Shown: positions 1-8,910, counted from the stretch's first letter. The stretch: 64,000 nt of DNA from an uncultured Lachnospiraceae bacterium (GCA_902789555.1 CADAOF010000001.1:1851-65850), one strand, 5' to 3'. Notes: a model not told the origin generated them from the letters alone. Numbers and translations are program-made.

Positions 1-115
1 GCTGAAAAAGAAGAGTAAGAATCTGCTTGCAAAAGCTCACGGCATCTGATAGAATGCTGATGTTATGGATTTTGGCGTCATCAGAATCCAGTTCAGAGGA
101 TAGGAGGTGTTGACC
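1..115. other. Upstream edge, no gene assignable
   Basis: One plus-strand frame ends at TAA 16-18 and another at TGA 47-49, so the C-terminus of an upstream gene may lie here. Too little is left to name it. The last part carries the rpmB ribosome binding site (AGGAGG, 102-107). Confidence 0.4.
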
Positions 116-301
116 GTGGCAAAGTGTGCAATTTGTGAAAAGGCAGCTCACTTCGGAAACAATGTGAGCCATTCTCATAGAAGAAGCAATCACATGTGGA
201 AGGCGAACGTCAAGTCTGTTCGCGTCAGAACAGGGAACGGCATTCATAAGATGTATGTTTGCACTTCCTGCCTGAAGTCCGGCAAAGTGGAAAGAGCATA
301 A
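116..301 (+). CDS. rpmB: 50S ribosomal protein L28
   Basis: Structural protein of the large ribosomal subunit, 61 residues. It begins MAKCAICEKAAHFGNNVSHS and has two CxxC pairs (C4/C7 and CTSC near the C-terminus), which marks the zinc-binding form of L28. I chose GTG 116 rather than the in-frame GTG 107 because AGGAGG at 102-107 sits 8 nt upstream and the family starts M-A-K-C. The gene stands alone and is followed by a hairpin. Confidence 0.95.
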   Translation: MAKCAICEKAAHFGNNVSHSHRRSNHMWKANVKSVRVRTGNGIHKMYVCTSCLKSGKVERA

Positions 302-318
302 CTGATTCTTGCACACAG

Positions 319-352
319 ACAGCCCAGGGGTGTTGAACTCTTGGGCTGTTCG
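319..352 (+). terminator. Probable rpmB terminator
   Basis: Perfect 8-bp stem ACAGCCCA (319-326) / TGGGCTGT (342-349), followed only by TCGTCT. The U-tract is weak, so it may be a partial terminator. Confidence 0.5.
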
Positions 353-398
353 TCTATCACACCGAAAGGTGAAAAAAGAGAAAGGATAGGGTAACAAC

Positions 399-1202
399 AT
401 GGACTGGGAATCCATCAAAACCGCGATCCTGAATACCGGGATCAAAGTCGTCATTGCGCTGGTCATCCTGATCGTAGCGTTCAAGATCATCAACATCATC
501 TTCAAAAAGCTGAAGGCTGGACTCGACAAAGCCGGCAAGCTTGATTCAATGCTGATCAAGGCACTGATCAATGCGGGCAGATGGCTGGCCAAGATCCTCG
601 TCGTCATCGCCCTGGTGGGTTACCTGGGCATTGACACCACCGGTTTCTCCGCACTGATTGCTTCCCTGGGCGTTGCCCTCGGCCTGGCTGTCAACGGAAC
701 GCTGAGCAACTTTGCCGGCGGCGTGCTGCTTCTCGTCACCCGTCCTTTCAAGATCGGTGACTACATTGCGGTCGCGGGCTTCGAAGGAACCGTTGATGAC
801 CTGAAAGTCGTCAGCACCAAGCTGATCACCCTGGACAACAAGGTCGTCTACGTGCCGAACGGCGTCGTTTCCACGAGCGCGGTCACGAACTTTACCGCCC
901 TGGACATCCGCCGTGTCGACCTGAACTTCAACGTGGCTGCCGGCACCGATTTTAATGTCGCCCGCGATGCGCTGGTGAAGATGTGCCTGGACAATCCGAA
1001 GGTCGTCCGGGAACCCGCTCCTGTCGCTCTGCTGAACGGTCCGAGCAAGAGAGGCATCGAGATCATCTGCCGTTCCTACTGCAAGCCCGAAGATTACTGG
1101 GATGTGTACTTCGGCCTGATCGAGGCGGTCGGCCCCGTCTTTGCCGCGAAGGGCATCACGACCCCGAACGAACAGCTCGACGTCAACATGAAAAACAACT
1201 GA
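399..1202 (+). CDS. MscS-family mechanosensitive channel
   Basis: Small-conductance mechanosensitive channel of the inner membrane, which releases solutes on hypo-osmotic shock. The 267-residue protein has hydrophobic segments near residues 15-35, 62-80 and 83-115. The third contains GLAVNGTLSNFAGGVLLLV, the Gly/Ala-rich pore helix of MscS, followed by TRPFKIGDYI and the beta domain (VVYVPNGVV). Length fits the short MscS class. It lies alone between rpmB and the yloU promoter. Confidence 0.93.
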   Translation: MDWESIKTAILNTGIKVVIALVILIVAFKIINIIFKKLKAGLDKAGKLDSMLIKALINAGRWLAKILVVIALVGYLGIDTTGFSALIASLGVALGLAVNGTLSNFAGGVLLLVTRPFKIGDYIAVAGFEGTVDDLKVVSTKLITLDNKVVYVPNGVVSTSAVTNFTALDIRRVDLNFNVAAGTDFNVARDALVKMCLDNPKVVREPAPVALLNGPSKRGIEIICRSYCKPEDYWDVYFGLIEAVGPVFAAKGITTPNEQLDVNMKNN

Positions 1203-1229
1203 GATCGGCAGGAAGAAAGCTGATCCTGC

Positions 1230-1258
1230 TTGATTTTTTCGGTGAGAATCGGTATAAT
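1230..1258 (+). promoter_or_regulatory. Promoter of yloU-fakA
   Basis: TTGATT (1230-1235), 17-bp spacer, TATAAT (1253-1258). It lies in the only gap before the Asp23/Gls24 gene and overlaps a perfect palindrome (1242-1275). Confidence 0.75.
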
Positions 1259-1275
1259 ATATTACCGATTCTCAC
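1242..1275. promoter_or_regulatory. 13-bp perfect inverted repeat over the -10 box
   Basis: Arms GTGAGAATCGGTA (1242-1254) and TACCGATTCTCAC (1263-1275) flank an 8-nt AT-only centre. The left arm covers the spacer and the first two bases of the -10 element. It could be an operator, or a hairpin at the 5' end of the yloU-fakA transcript or the 3' end of the mscS transcript. No run of T follows it. Confidence 0.7.
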
Positions 1276-1296
1276 TTTATGAAAGGAGAGCCATAG

Positions 1297-1653
1297 ATGA
1301 AAGCCAATATTCAGACCGATCACGGCGAAGTCGTCATCGATACCGATGTGATCGCCAAGTACGCGGGTGCCGTGGCTGTCGAGTGCTTCGGTGTCGTCGG
1401 CATGGCCACTACCAACGTGATGGAAGGCATCACCTCGCTGCTCAAGAAGGAGAACCTCTCACAGGGAATCACCGTGAACGTTGCGGACGGCAAACTTTGC
1501 CTTGACTTCCATATCATCGTGGCCTACGGGGTCAGCATTTCAGCGGTGTCGGAAAACCTGATCGAGAACGTTCGGTACAAAGTCGAAACCTTTACCGGCA
1601 TTCCTGTGGATAAAGTCAATATCTATGTTGAGGGCGTGCGCCTGATCGATTAA
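1297..1653 (+). CDS. Asp23/Gls24 family protein (YloU-like)
   Basis: Small 118-residue protein of the Asp23/Gls24 (DUF322) family, often linked to envelope stress and found next to fatty acid kinase in Firmicutes. It shows the family's VIAKYAGAVAVECFGVVGM start and the C-terminal VDKVNIYVEGVRLI strand. GAAAGGAGAG lies just ahead of ATG 1297. It is 18 nt upstream of the FakA gene and shares its promoter. The biochemical role is not certain. Confidence 0.92.
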   Translation: MKANIQTDHGEVVIDTDVIAKYAGAVAVECFGVVGMATTNVMEGITSLLKKENLSQGITVNVADGKLCLDFHIIVAYGVSISAVSENLIENVRYKVETFTGIPVDKVNIYVEGVRLID

Positions 1654-1671
1654 GTTCTGGGGGAGAACAAA

Positions 1672-3345
1672 GTGGCAACACAAAGCATTGATGTCAAGAT
1701 GTTTACCAGGATGTTCATCTCCGGAGCTAACAATCTGGAGGCGAACAAGGCCTGGATCAATGATCTGAACGTCTTTCCGGTACCGGACGGCGACACGGGC
1801 ACCAACATGTCCCTGACGCTGACCAGTGCCGTAAAAGAGGTTTCCGGTCCGAAGGTCACGGACATGGCGTCTGCGGCCAAGGCAGTTTCTTTCGGTTCCC
1901 TGCGCGGTGCGCGCGGCAACAGCGGCGTCATCACCTCGCAGCTGCTGCGCGGCTTCTGCAAAGTCCTGCAGACCAAGGAGACCGTTGACGCGGCGGCGAT
2001 CGCCGAAGCAAGCGTCAAGGCGGTCGAGACGGCCTACAAGGCGGTCATGAAGCCGAAGGAAGGTACGATCCTGACGGTCGCACGCGGCGTTTCCGAAAAA
2101 TGGAACGAACTCGCGGCCGAGGAGACCGATCTTGAAAAGATCTTCGAGCAGGTGCTCGATCATGGAGATAAGGTCCTTGCATATACGCCCGAATTGCTTC
2201 CGGTACTTAAGGAAGCCGGCGTGGTCGACTCCGGCGGGCAGGGCCTCATGGTCTTCCTGAAGGGCGCCTACGCCTGCATGATGGGACGTGAGGTCACGGC
2301 CGGGGAGACGGCTGAAGCGGCCGGCCGCAAGGCTGAACCGGAAGATAAGTACACTTACCGCGTGTCCTACGGCGTAAAGCAGAAGCATCCGCTGTCCCAG
2401 GAGCAGGAAGCGGGCTTCAAGTCCTGGCTGGAAGCGATCGGCGACCATGCCGACGTCAGCAGCGACTGCGATGTCCTGCATGTTGCGGTCGAGACCGACG
2501 ATCCCGGCCTGGTCCTGCAGAAGGGCATGAAATACGGCAGCCTTATCGGCGTTGCCGTGCTGAATAAGCGCGAAGAAAAGGAAACGGTGAAAGCCGTGCC
2601 TGCGGAACCGGCCGAAGAGGCACCCGCTGCACCGGCAAAGGCAGCCGCTTTCGTGAAGACGACGGTCCCCGAATCCGAATGGAAGGAGATCGGTTTCATT
2701 GCGACGGCAGTCGGCGACGGCCTGGCGGAAGTGTTCCGGAGCCTCGGCGTCGACGCCATCGTTCAGGGCGGACAGACCATGAACCCCAGCACGGAAGACA
2801 TGCTGGAGGCCATTGAATCCGTACCGGCGAAAGCCATCGTCATTCTGCCCAACAACAAGAACATTATCCTGGCGGCACAGCAGGCGCAGAAGCTCTGCAA
2901 GTCAAGGAAGGTCGAGGTCCTGCCGACCACGAACATTCCCGAAGGCATCACGGCCATGTCCTGCTTCATGCCGGAGGATCCGCTGGAGGACAACCTCAGC
3001 ATGATGCGTGAGTCCTTCGCTTCCGTGAAGAGCGGCGAAGTGACCTATGCGGTGCGGAACACTCAGATCGCCGGCATGGAGATCCACGAAGGCGACTTCA
3101 TGGGACTCGGCGGACCGCAGGGCATCTATGCAGTGGGCAGGGACAAGACAGAAGTCCTGCTGGACATGATCGCAGCGATGGTCGATGAGGAATCCGGCAT
3201 GATCACGCTGTACTACGGCGAAGACGTGAAAGAGGAAGAGGGCGAAGCCCTGAGAGATAAACTCACGAAACTGTATCCGGACTGCGATATCGATGTGATA
3301 TGCGGCGGGCAGCCGGTCTACTCCTTTATCGCTTCGGTAGAGTAA
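1672..3345 (+). CDS. fakA: DAK2/DhaL-domain fatty acid kinase subunit FakA (YloV)
   Basis: ATP-binding subunit of fatty acid kinase, which phosphorylates fatty acids held by FakB for phospholipid synthesis. The 557-residue protein has an N-terminal DhaL domain with the nucleotide and Mg motif VFPVPDGDTGTNM (about residues 33-45) and LRGARGNSGVITSQLLRG. A Pro/Ala/Glu linker at about 305-325 leads to a C-terminal FakA-type domain (VQGGQTMNPSTEDML). It starts at GTG 1672 after GGGGGAGAAC. No fakB is visible in the window. Confidence 0.92.
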   Translation: MATQSIDVKMFTRMFISGANNLEANKAWINDLNVFPVPDGDTGTNMSLTLTSAVKEVSGPKVTDMASAAKAVSFGSLRGARGNSGVITSQLLRGFCKVLQTKETVDAAAIAEASVKAVETAYKAVMKPKEGTILTVARGVSEKWNELAAEETDLEKIFEQVLDHGDKVLAYTPELLPVLKEAGVVDSGGQGLMVFLKGAYACMMGREVTAGETAEAAGRKAEPEDKYTYRVSYGVKQKHPLSQEQEAGFKSWLEAIGDHADVSSDCDVLHVAVETDDPGLVLQKGMKYGSLIGVAVLNKREEKETVKAVPAEPAEEAPAAPAKAAAFVKTTVPESEWKEIGFIATAVGDGLAEVFRSLGVDAIVQGGQTMNPSTEDMLEAIESVPAKAIVILPNNKNIILAAQQAQKLCKSRKVEVLPTTNIPEGITAMSCFMPEDPLEDNLSMMRESFASVKSGEVTYAVRNTQIAGMEIHEGDFMGLGGPQGIYAVGRDKTEVLLDMIAAMVDEESGMITLYYGEDVKEEEGEALRDKLTKLYPDCDIDVICGGQPVYSFIASVE

Positions 3346-3351
3346 ACAACC

Positions 3352-3379
3352 AAAGGGGGACGGAAGCGTCCCCCTTTTT
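3352..3379 (+). terminator. fakA terminator
   Basis: 11-bp stem AAAGGGGGACG (3352-3362) / CGTCCCCCTTT (3367-3377) with a 4-nt loop and T-tract to 3379. It lies 16 nt before recG, so recG may depend on readthrough or on a promoter inside fakA. Confidence 0.88.
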
Positions 3380-3394
3380 CACTGAGGAGAGGGC

Positions 3395-5440
3395 ATGGTC
3401 GAAAAAGGCGCGCCGGTCACGGCGTTAAAAGGGATCGGTCCGCGGTCCGCGGAGGAGCTGAGGTCGCTCGGCATCCTGACCGCGGAGGATCTTCTGCGCT
3501 TTTTTCCCGCTGGTTATGACCGCCCGGAAGCAGTCACCGAGATCGCAGCAGCGCCTGCAGACGTTCCGACGGCGGTCCGCGGCATCCTGACAACGGCGCC
3601 GGTCAACCGCGGCTTCGGAAATAAGACCGTGACGAGCTTCAGCATCGCCGACGGCAGCGGCAGGCTCGGTGTTGCCTTCTTCCACATGCCGTATCTGAAG
3701 AATTCCCTCCATAAAGGTGACGAGCGGGTTTTCCGGGGCGTCATCTCCGAGACGAAGTACGGCCTCAGAATGGACCATCCGAAGATCTTCCAACCTGAGG
3801 AGTACGACCGGCTGACGCATGCCATCTGGCCGGTCTATCCGACGATGGGCATCCTCAGCCAGAAGAAACTGCGCGGCGCGATCGCTCAGGCACTTGAAGT
3901 CTGCGAGGTGCAGGAGGAGATGCTGCCGCCTTCCCTGATCGGAAAGGGCTGGATGACCGAGCGTGAGGCGCTGCGGCAGATCCATTTCCCGGAAAGCGAA
4001 GAAGCGCTGGTCCGGGCAAGGGAACGGCTGGTCTTTGAAGAATTTCTGGTTTTTTTGCTCAGGATCCGCCTGATGAAGGCCGGGGAGAGCCGCGGGAACC
4101 CCTGTCCGATGCCGAAAACAACGCTGGCGGAGCGGTTCCGGAAGAGTCTTCCCTACAGCCTCACCGGTGCGCAGGCAAAGGCATGGGAACAAATCAGGAG
4201 CGACATTTCCGGGGAAAAGCGCATGAACCGCCTGATTCAGGGCGACGTGGGCTCCGGCAAGACCGTGCTGGCGGTCATGGCGCTGCTCGCGGCCGTGGAA
4301 AACGGGTACCAGGGCGCGCTCATGGCACCTACGGAAGTCCTTGCGGAGCAGCATTTCGAAAAGATCACGAAGCTGTTCGCGGCGGCGGATATCCCCGCGC
4401 GCTGCGTGCTGCTGACCGGCGCCGTCAAGGAATCCTCCAAGCGCGTGATCCGGCAGGAACTGGCGGACGGCCGGGCTGACATCGCGATCGGTACCCATGC
4501 CCTGATCCAGGAAAGCGTCGCGTTTAAAAACCTCGGTCTGGTCGTCACCGACGAGCAGCACCGCTTCGGCGTGAGGCAGCGGGAGACCCTCGGAGCGAAG
4601 GGCATGAAACCGCATCTTCTGGTCATGAGTGCGACACCCATCCCGCGGACGCTTGCCATCATTCTCTACGGCGACCTGGACATTTCCGTGATCGACGAAC
4701 TGCCGCAGGGGCGGCTGCCCATCAAGAACGCCGCAGTTACGCCGAAAGCGCGCGGGAGTGCCTACCGCCTGATCCAGAACGAGATCAAGGCGGGACACCA
4801 GGCTTACGTCATTTGCCCGCTGGTGGAGGAGAGCGAAGCCATGGCCGGCGAAAACGTCGGTGACTACGCGGAACGCCTGAAAGCCGTCATGCCGCCGGAG
4901 ATCCGGATCGGCGTCCTGCACGGGCGGATGACCGCAGCCGAAAAGAACGCCGTCATGCAGAAATTCCAGCGCGATGAAACGGATATCCTCGTCTCAACGA
5001 CCGTAGTCGAGGTCGGTGTGGACGTACCGAATGCAACGGTCATGATGGTGGAGAACGCGGAACGCTTCGGTCTGGCTCAGCTGCACCAGCTGCGCGGCCG
5101 GGTGGGGCGCGGAGACGCCCAGTCCTATGCGATCTTCATGGACGGTTCCGGAAAACCGCGCAAAAAAGAACGGCTCGAGATATTGAATCGGACGAACGAC
5201 GGGTTTAAAATAGCGGAAGAGGATCTGAAGCTCCGCGGTCCGGGAGATCTCTTCGGCATCCGCCAGAGCGGCGAAATGCATTTCGCACTGGGCGATATTT
5301 ATCAGGACCACGAAACGCTGCTTAAGGCAGCGGAAGCAGCCACGGAACTCCTGAAGGAGGACCCGCGGCTTGAAAAGGAAGAAAACCGCAGACTGAAGGA
5401 GCAGATCGCAAGGCTGCTCGGAAAGGCGGAGGCAATATGA
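3395..5440 (+). CDS. recG: ATP-dependent DNA helicase RecG
   Basis: Branch-migrating helicase that regresses stalled forks and processes recombination intermediates. The 681-residue length matches the family. It has an N-terminal wedge domain (GIGPRSAEELRSLGI), Walker A GDVGSGKT near residue 282, the DEQH box near 385, SATPIPRT, and the helicase C domain with LRGRVGRG. ATG 3395 follows GAGGAGAGGG. It overlaps galK by 4 nt, so the two are probably cotranscribed. Confidence 0.97.
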   Translation: MVEKGAPVTALKGIGPRSAEELRSLGILTAEDLLRFFPAGYDRPEAVTEIAAAPADVPTAVRGILTTAPVNRGFGNKTVTSFSIADGSGRLGVAFFHMPYLKNSLHKGDERVFRGVISETKYGLRMDHPKIFQPEEYDRLTHAIWPVYPTMGILSQKKLRGAIAQALEVCEVQEEMLPPSLIGKGWMTEREALRQIHFPESEEALVRARERLVFEEFLVFLLRIRLMKAGESRGNPCPMPKTTLAERFRKSLPYSLTGAQAKAWEQIRSDISGEKRMNRLIQGDVGSGKTVLAVMALLAAVENGYQGALMAPTEVLAEQHFEKITKLFAAADIPARCVLLTGAVKESSKRVIRQELADGRADIAIGTHALIQESVAFKNLGLVVTDEQHRFGVRQRETLGAKGMKPHLLVMSATPIPRTLAIILYGDLDISVIDELPQGRLPIKNAAVTPKARGSAYRLIQNEIKAGHQAYVICPLVEESEAMAGENVGDYAERLKAVMPPEIRIGVLHGRMTAAEKNAVMQKFQRDETDILVSTTVVEVGVDVPNATVMMVENAERFGLAQLHQLRGRVGRGDAQSYAIFMDGSGKPRKKERLEILNRTNDGFKIAEEDLKLRGPGDLFGIRQSGEMHFALGDIYQDHETLLKAAEAATELLKEDPRLEKEENRRLKEQIARLLGKAEAI

Positions 5441-6690
5441 ATCTTGAACTCTCAAGGCTGAAGCGCCTGTACGGTGCGGATGCCGATAAGGAAAAGGCAA
5501 GGCTGGAGTCACTGGCAGCCTTCTTCGCGGCGCGTTTCGGACGTGAACCGGAGCGCCTGTACCGGGCACCGGGACGTGTCGAGATCGGCGGCAACCATAC
5601 CGACCATCAGCACGGCTGCGTGCTGGCAGCGTCAGTGACGCTGGATGCTGCGGCAGCGGTAAGGCGGCGGGAAGACAGCATGATCCGCCTGGAATCCGAA
5701 GGCTACAGCTTCTGCGAGGTGGACCTTGCGGATACGGCCCTTCGCGATGAAGAGAAAGGTACGACCATCGGCCTCATCCGCGGCATGGCAGCGCGCTTTG
5801 CCGGACTCGGTGCGGACTATGCGAAGGGCGGGCTGGACATTTACGTGACGAGCCGCGTGCCTTCAGGAAGCGGCCTGTCGTCTTCGGCAGCCTTTGAAGT
5901 GCTGCTCGGCCAGATCCTGAATGCCGAATACGGCTGCGGCGCGGATGCGGAGACGGTCGCGAAAGCCGGCCAGTTTGCCGAGAACGTTTATTTCGGCAAA
6001 CCGAGCGGCCTGCTTGACCAGATCGCGTCGGCGGAGGGCGGTCTGGTAGCCGTGGATTTCGGTGACCCGGCCAATCCTCTGATCCGCAGGCTCGACATCG
6101 ATTTCGAGCGCTTCGGACACGAACTTTACATCATTGATTCCGGCGCGGGACATGAGAACCTGACGGCGGAATATGCTGCGATCCCCGGGGACTGCCGGAA
6201 GATCAGCCGCTTCTTCGGTGCCGATTACCTGAGAGACGTCGACGAGGACGCATTCATGGAGGCAATACCGAAACTTCGGGAACTTGCCGGCGACCGTGCC
6301 GTTCTGCGCGCCATGCACTTCTTCGCGGAGAACCGCAGGGCGCAGGCGCAGGCGAGAGCGCTCGAAAGAGGCGATTTCGAAGCCTTCCTGGAACTGGTGA
6401 AGGAGAGCGGCCGTTCTTCGGCGCTTTACCTGCAGAACGTGATCCCGGCAGGCGCGACGGCGCATCAGGAGATGATGCTGACCCTTGCGGTCTGTGAAAA
6501 AGCGCTCGGTGGCACCGGCGCGGTGCGCGTGCACGGCGGCGGCTTCGGCGGTACTGCGCTGGCCGTCGTTCCGAAGGAGAAGAGTGCGGCGTTCGTCGGG
6601 ACTGTCGAGCGTTCGCTCGGTACAGGATGCGTCCGCAGACTTTCCATCTGCCCCGAAGGAGGCGCGCTGATCGGCGGGAAGGAGGAATGA
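5437..6690 (+). CDS. galK: Galactokinase
   Basis: GHMP kinase that phosphorylates galactose to galactose-1-phosphate in the Leloir pathway. It is 417 residues. The galactokinase signature appears as GRVEIGGNHTDHQHGCVLA near residue 48, a clostridial-style variant of GRVNLIGEHTDY, followed by the ATP loop GSGLSSSAAFEVL near 144 and the C-terminal GGGFGGTALAVV. The start overlaps the recG stop (ATGA), and galM follows 1 nt later. No galT or galE lies nearby, so the rest of the pathway must be elsewhere. Confidence 0.93.
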   Translation: MNLELSRLKRLYGADADKEKARLESLAAFFAARFGREPERLYRAPGRVEIGGNHTDHQHGCVLAASVTLDAAAAVRRREDSMIRLESEGYSFCEVDLADTALRDEEKGTTIGLIRGMAARFAGLGADYAKGGLDIYVTSRVPSGSGLSSSAAFEVLLGQILNAEYGCGADAETVAKAGQFAENVYFGKPSGLLDQIASAEGGLVAVDFGDPANPLIRRLDIDFERFGHELYIIDSGAGHENLTAEYAAIPGDCRKISRFFGADYLRDVDEDAFMEAIPKLRELAGDRAVLRAMHFFAENRRAQAQARALERGDFEAFLELVKESGRSSALYLQNVIPAGATAHQEMMLTLAVCEKALGGTGAVRVHGGGFGGTALAVVPKEKSAAFVGTVERSLGTGCVRRLSICPEGGALIGGKEE

Positions 6691-6691
6691 A

Positions 6692-7729
6692 ATGCCTTTG
6701 TTTTTTGACCTTCGTTCGGAAGACCGGAACCGCGACCGCGTGACCATTTCGGACGGACGCGGCATGAGTGCCTGCATCCTGCGCTACGGCGCGACCGTGC
6801 AGAGCCTGAACGTGCCCGATGCCCGGGGAGACGTCAGGGACGTCGTACTGGGCTACGAATCTCCGGCCGCCTACGACATGCAGGATGCCTATCTCGGCGC
6901 GATCGTCGGCCGCGTGTGCGGCCGAATACGCGATGCCAGTTATTTCGAGAACGGCCGGCGCATCGACCTCGTTCCCAATCAGCCCTACGGCGTGCTGCAC
7001 GGCGGCCCCGTCGGTTTCTGCTATAAGACCTGGGATATCGTCAGCCGCAATTCGTACAGCGTGCTGATGCGCCTCGTTTCACCGGACGGCGACCAGGGCT
7101 TTCCCGGAACCGTCGTGACGGAAGTGCTGTATACGATGGAGGTTCCCGGCGAACTGACGATCCGTTACCATGCCGAGACTGACCGTGATACGCCCGTCAA
7201 TCTGACGAGCCATATGTATTTCAACCTGGACGGCCAGGACAGCGGTCCGATCGACAGGCACAAACTGATGCTGAACGCGCGGAAGTATCTCCTGACCGAT
7301 GAGAACCTTGTTCCGACCGGAAAGATCGAACCCGCAGCCGGACCGCTGGATCTCAGCAGCCTGACGGAACTCGGTCCCGTCATCAACGCGCCGGAACTCG
7401 AAGCAACCGGAGGTCTGGACCACAGCTTCGTCTTTGCCCGTTCCGCAGAGGGCGGTGCCGAAGCGGCCGCCGTCCTGAAAGGCGGTGAGAGCGGCATCAC
7501 GATGAGCGTTTACACCGACCGTCCTGCTGCCCAGGTCTACAGTGCCGGATCGCTGACGCCCCGCGCCGGCAAGGAAGGCGCCATGTACGGACCGCACCAC
7601 GGGATCTGCATCGAGACGCAAGGTTTCCCGGATGCCGTCCATCACGCAGGTTTCCCCTCCGTCATGCTCAGGGCGGGCGAAAGCTTCGACAGCTTTACGA
7701 CCTTCCGCTTTGCGCAGGACGGACAATAA
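6692..7729 (+). CDS. galM: Aldose 1-epimerase (galactose mutarotase)
   Basis: Interconverts alpha and beta anomers of aldoses, feeding alpha-galactose to galactokinase. The 345-residue beta-sandwich enzyme has GRVCGRI near residue 73, the catalytic His in NLTSHMYFNL near 172, and the catalytic Glu in CIETQGFPDA near 307. It is coupled to galK (stop at 6690, start at 6692). Confidence 0.93.
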   Translation: MPLFFDLRSEDRNRDRVTISDGRGMSACILRYGATVQSLNVPDARGDVRDVVLGYESPAAYDMQDAYLGAIVGRVCGRIRDASYFENGRRIDLVPNQPYGVLHGGPVGFCYKTWDIVSRNSYSVLMRLVSPDGDQGFPGTVVTEVLYTMEVPGELTIRYHAETDRDTPVNLTSHMYFNLDGQDSGPIDRHKLMLNARKYLLTDENLVPTGKIEPAAGPLDLSSLTELGPVINAPELEATGGLDHSFVFARSAEGGAEAAAVLKGGESGITMSVYTDRPAAQVYSAGSLTPRAGKEGAMYGPHHGICIETQGFPDAVHHAGFPSVMLRAGESFDSFTTFRFAQDGQ

Positions 7730-7747
7730 TCAGTCAGGAGGAACAAC

Positions 7748-8530
7748 ATGTACGGTTCTGTTGCTTCGATCATCATTGAACTCGCGGTCGTAGGCCTGCT
7801 GGTGATCGGTATCGTTGCCGGTGTGAAAAAGGGCTTTTTCAAGAGTCTCATGGACGTGCTGATCCTGTTCGTGGCGATCTTCGCTGCCGTCCAGGTCTGC
7901 CGCCTGACCACGGACATGCTCGTGGACCGTTTATACCCGAAGGCAGAGGAAAAGGTGCTGCAGGCGATCGGAAACGCGGAGGTCGACCTGGCAAACGTCG
8001 ATCTTGAAGCACTGAAGATCGACGAGAACCACCCGGATAATCTGTCCGACGGAGAATATGAGACGCTGAAGAAGAACCCCGGCATCAATAAGATCGCGAC
8101 CGCGATGGAAAAGGCCGGTATTCCGATCAACCGCATCCGCGTGATCCTGGCAAAAACACTGAAGAAGGCAGGCAGCAGCGGAACAAATCTTAATGAGTTC
8201 ATGACGGACACTGCGAAAACGGCAACGAAGAAAGGTCTTACCATTGCCGTTCAGGTCGTCGTGTTCCTTCTGGTGCTGATCATCGTTTCCATCCTGCTTC
8301 AGCTGCTGACCAACGGGATCCGGCGGCTCCTTTGGAAACTCGACGTGGTGAAGACGCTTGACCGCTTCCTGGGCTTTCTGATGGGCGCGCTGATGATGCT
8401 TGCGATCATCTTCATCGTGCTGTATGTCTTCAGGCGTGTAGGTGTCAATTCGGTCGAAGAGAAGATCGGCGAGACGCTTTTTGCGAAGTTCCTGGACGCC
8501 AACAACCCGATCAGCATGTTCTTCGAGTAA
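7748..8530 (+). CDS. CvpA-family-like membrane protein
   Basis: Integral membrane protein of 260 residues. Two N-terminal hydrophobic helices (about 6-26 and 34-52) contain GIVAGVKKGFFKS, like the CvpA start. A charged loop of about 110 residues follows, then two more helices (about 160-185 and 205-230) with the CvpA-like LDRFLGFLMGALMM. The resemblance is to colicin V production/CvpA proteins, with an enlarged loop. Its role is unknown. It ends the recG-galK-galM transcript at a clear terminator. Confidence 0.75.
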   Translation: MYGSVASIIIELAVVGLLVIGIVAGVKKGFFKSLMDVLILFVAIFAAVQVCRLTTDMLVDRLYPKAEEKVLQAIGNAEVDLANVDLEALKIDENHPDNLSDGEYETLKKNPGINKIATAMEKAGIPINRIRVILAKTLKKAGSSGTNLNEFMTDTAKTATKKGLTIAVQVVVFLLVLIIVSILLQLLTNGIRRLLWKLDVVKTLDRFLGFLMGALMMLAIIFIVLYVFRRVGVNSVEEKIGETLFAKFLDANNPISMFFE

Positions 8531-8545
8531 AGGAATTTCGAAAAG

Positions 8546-8582
8546 AAAGAGCACCGGCTCTACTGAGACCGGCGCTCTTTTT
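8546..8582 (+). terminator. Intrinsic terminator after the CvpA-like gene
   Basis: AAAGAGC plus CCGG (8546-8557) pairs with CCGG plus GCTCTTT (8569-8580), followed by TT. Confidence 0.85.
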
Positions 8583-8626
8583 CTGTGCGCTGAATTGACT
8601 TTTCCTGAAAAAAAGAAGTTCGGGCA

Positions 8627-8654
8627 ATAAAAAATCCCTTGTCGGACAAGGGAT
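8627..8654 (-). terminator. Terminator of the tRNA transcript
   Basis: On the minus strand, ATCCCTTGT / ACAAGGGAT forms a tight hairpin followed by TTTTTTATT. It lies 7 nt beyond the tRNA-Leu 3' end. Confidence 0.87.
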
Positions 8655-8660
8655 GAAGTG

Positions 8661-8744
8661 TGCAGATGGGGGGACTTGAACCCCCACCCAAGTACATGGA
8701 CATGAACCTGAATCATGCGCGTATGCCAATTCCGCCACATCTGC
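8661..8744 (-). tRNA. tRNA-Leu (anticodon CAG)
   Basis: An 84-nt class II tRNA with acceptor stem GCAGATG/CATCTGC. The anticodon loop TTCAGGT is closed by CATGA/TCATG, which gives CAG (leucine, CUG codons). A variable arm precedes the GGTTCAAGTCC T-arm. CCA is not encoded. It is cotranscribed with tRNA-Gly just upstream. Confidence 0.95.
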
Positions 8745-8753
8745 AAAAGGAAA

Positions 8754-8825
8754 AGCGCGAGACGGGGATCGAACCCGCGACCCCCACCTTGGCAAGGTGG
8801 TGCTCCACCGCTGAGCCACTCGCGC
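8754..8825 (-). tRNA. tRNA-Gly (anticodon GCC)
   Basis: A 72-nt tRNA with acceptor stem GCGCGAG/CTCGCGC, anticodon loop TTGCCAA closed by CCACC/GGTGG, and T-arm GGGTTCGATCC. The anticodon GCC reads GGC/GGU. CCA is not encoded. It is the first gene of the two-tRNA transcript. Confidence 0.95.
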
Positions 8826-8855
8826 TTACGCTGCGTTTTTAACGGCGCATATGGT

Positions 8856-8884
8856 AATATACATCATGCACCGGGAAATGTCAA
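8856..8884 (-). promoter_or_regulatory. Promoter of tRNA-Gly/tRNA-Leu
   Basis: On the minus strand, TTGACA (8879-8884), 17-bp spacer, TATATT (8856-8861). The start of transcription would fall about 20 nt before tRNA-Gly. Confidence 0.87.
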
Positions 8885-8910
8885 CACCTTTTTTAAAAAT
8901 TTTTGCGAGG

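Noticed and set aside
3425..4921. Long minus-strand open frame opposite recG
   Set aside because: It mirrors codon bias in the GC-rich recG, has no SD or recognisable domain, and recG is certain. The same applies to long antisense frames opposite uvrC (33542-35446), glnS (42509-43897) and the flavin oxidoreductase gene (62583-63974).
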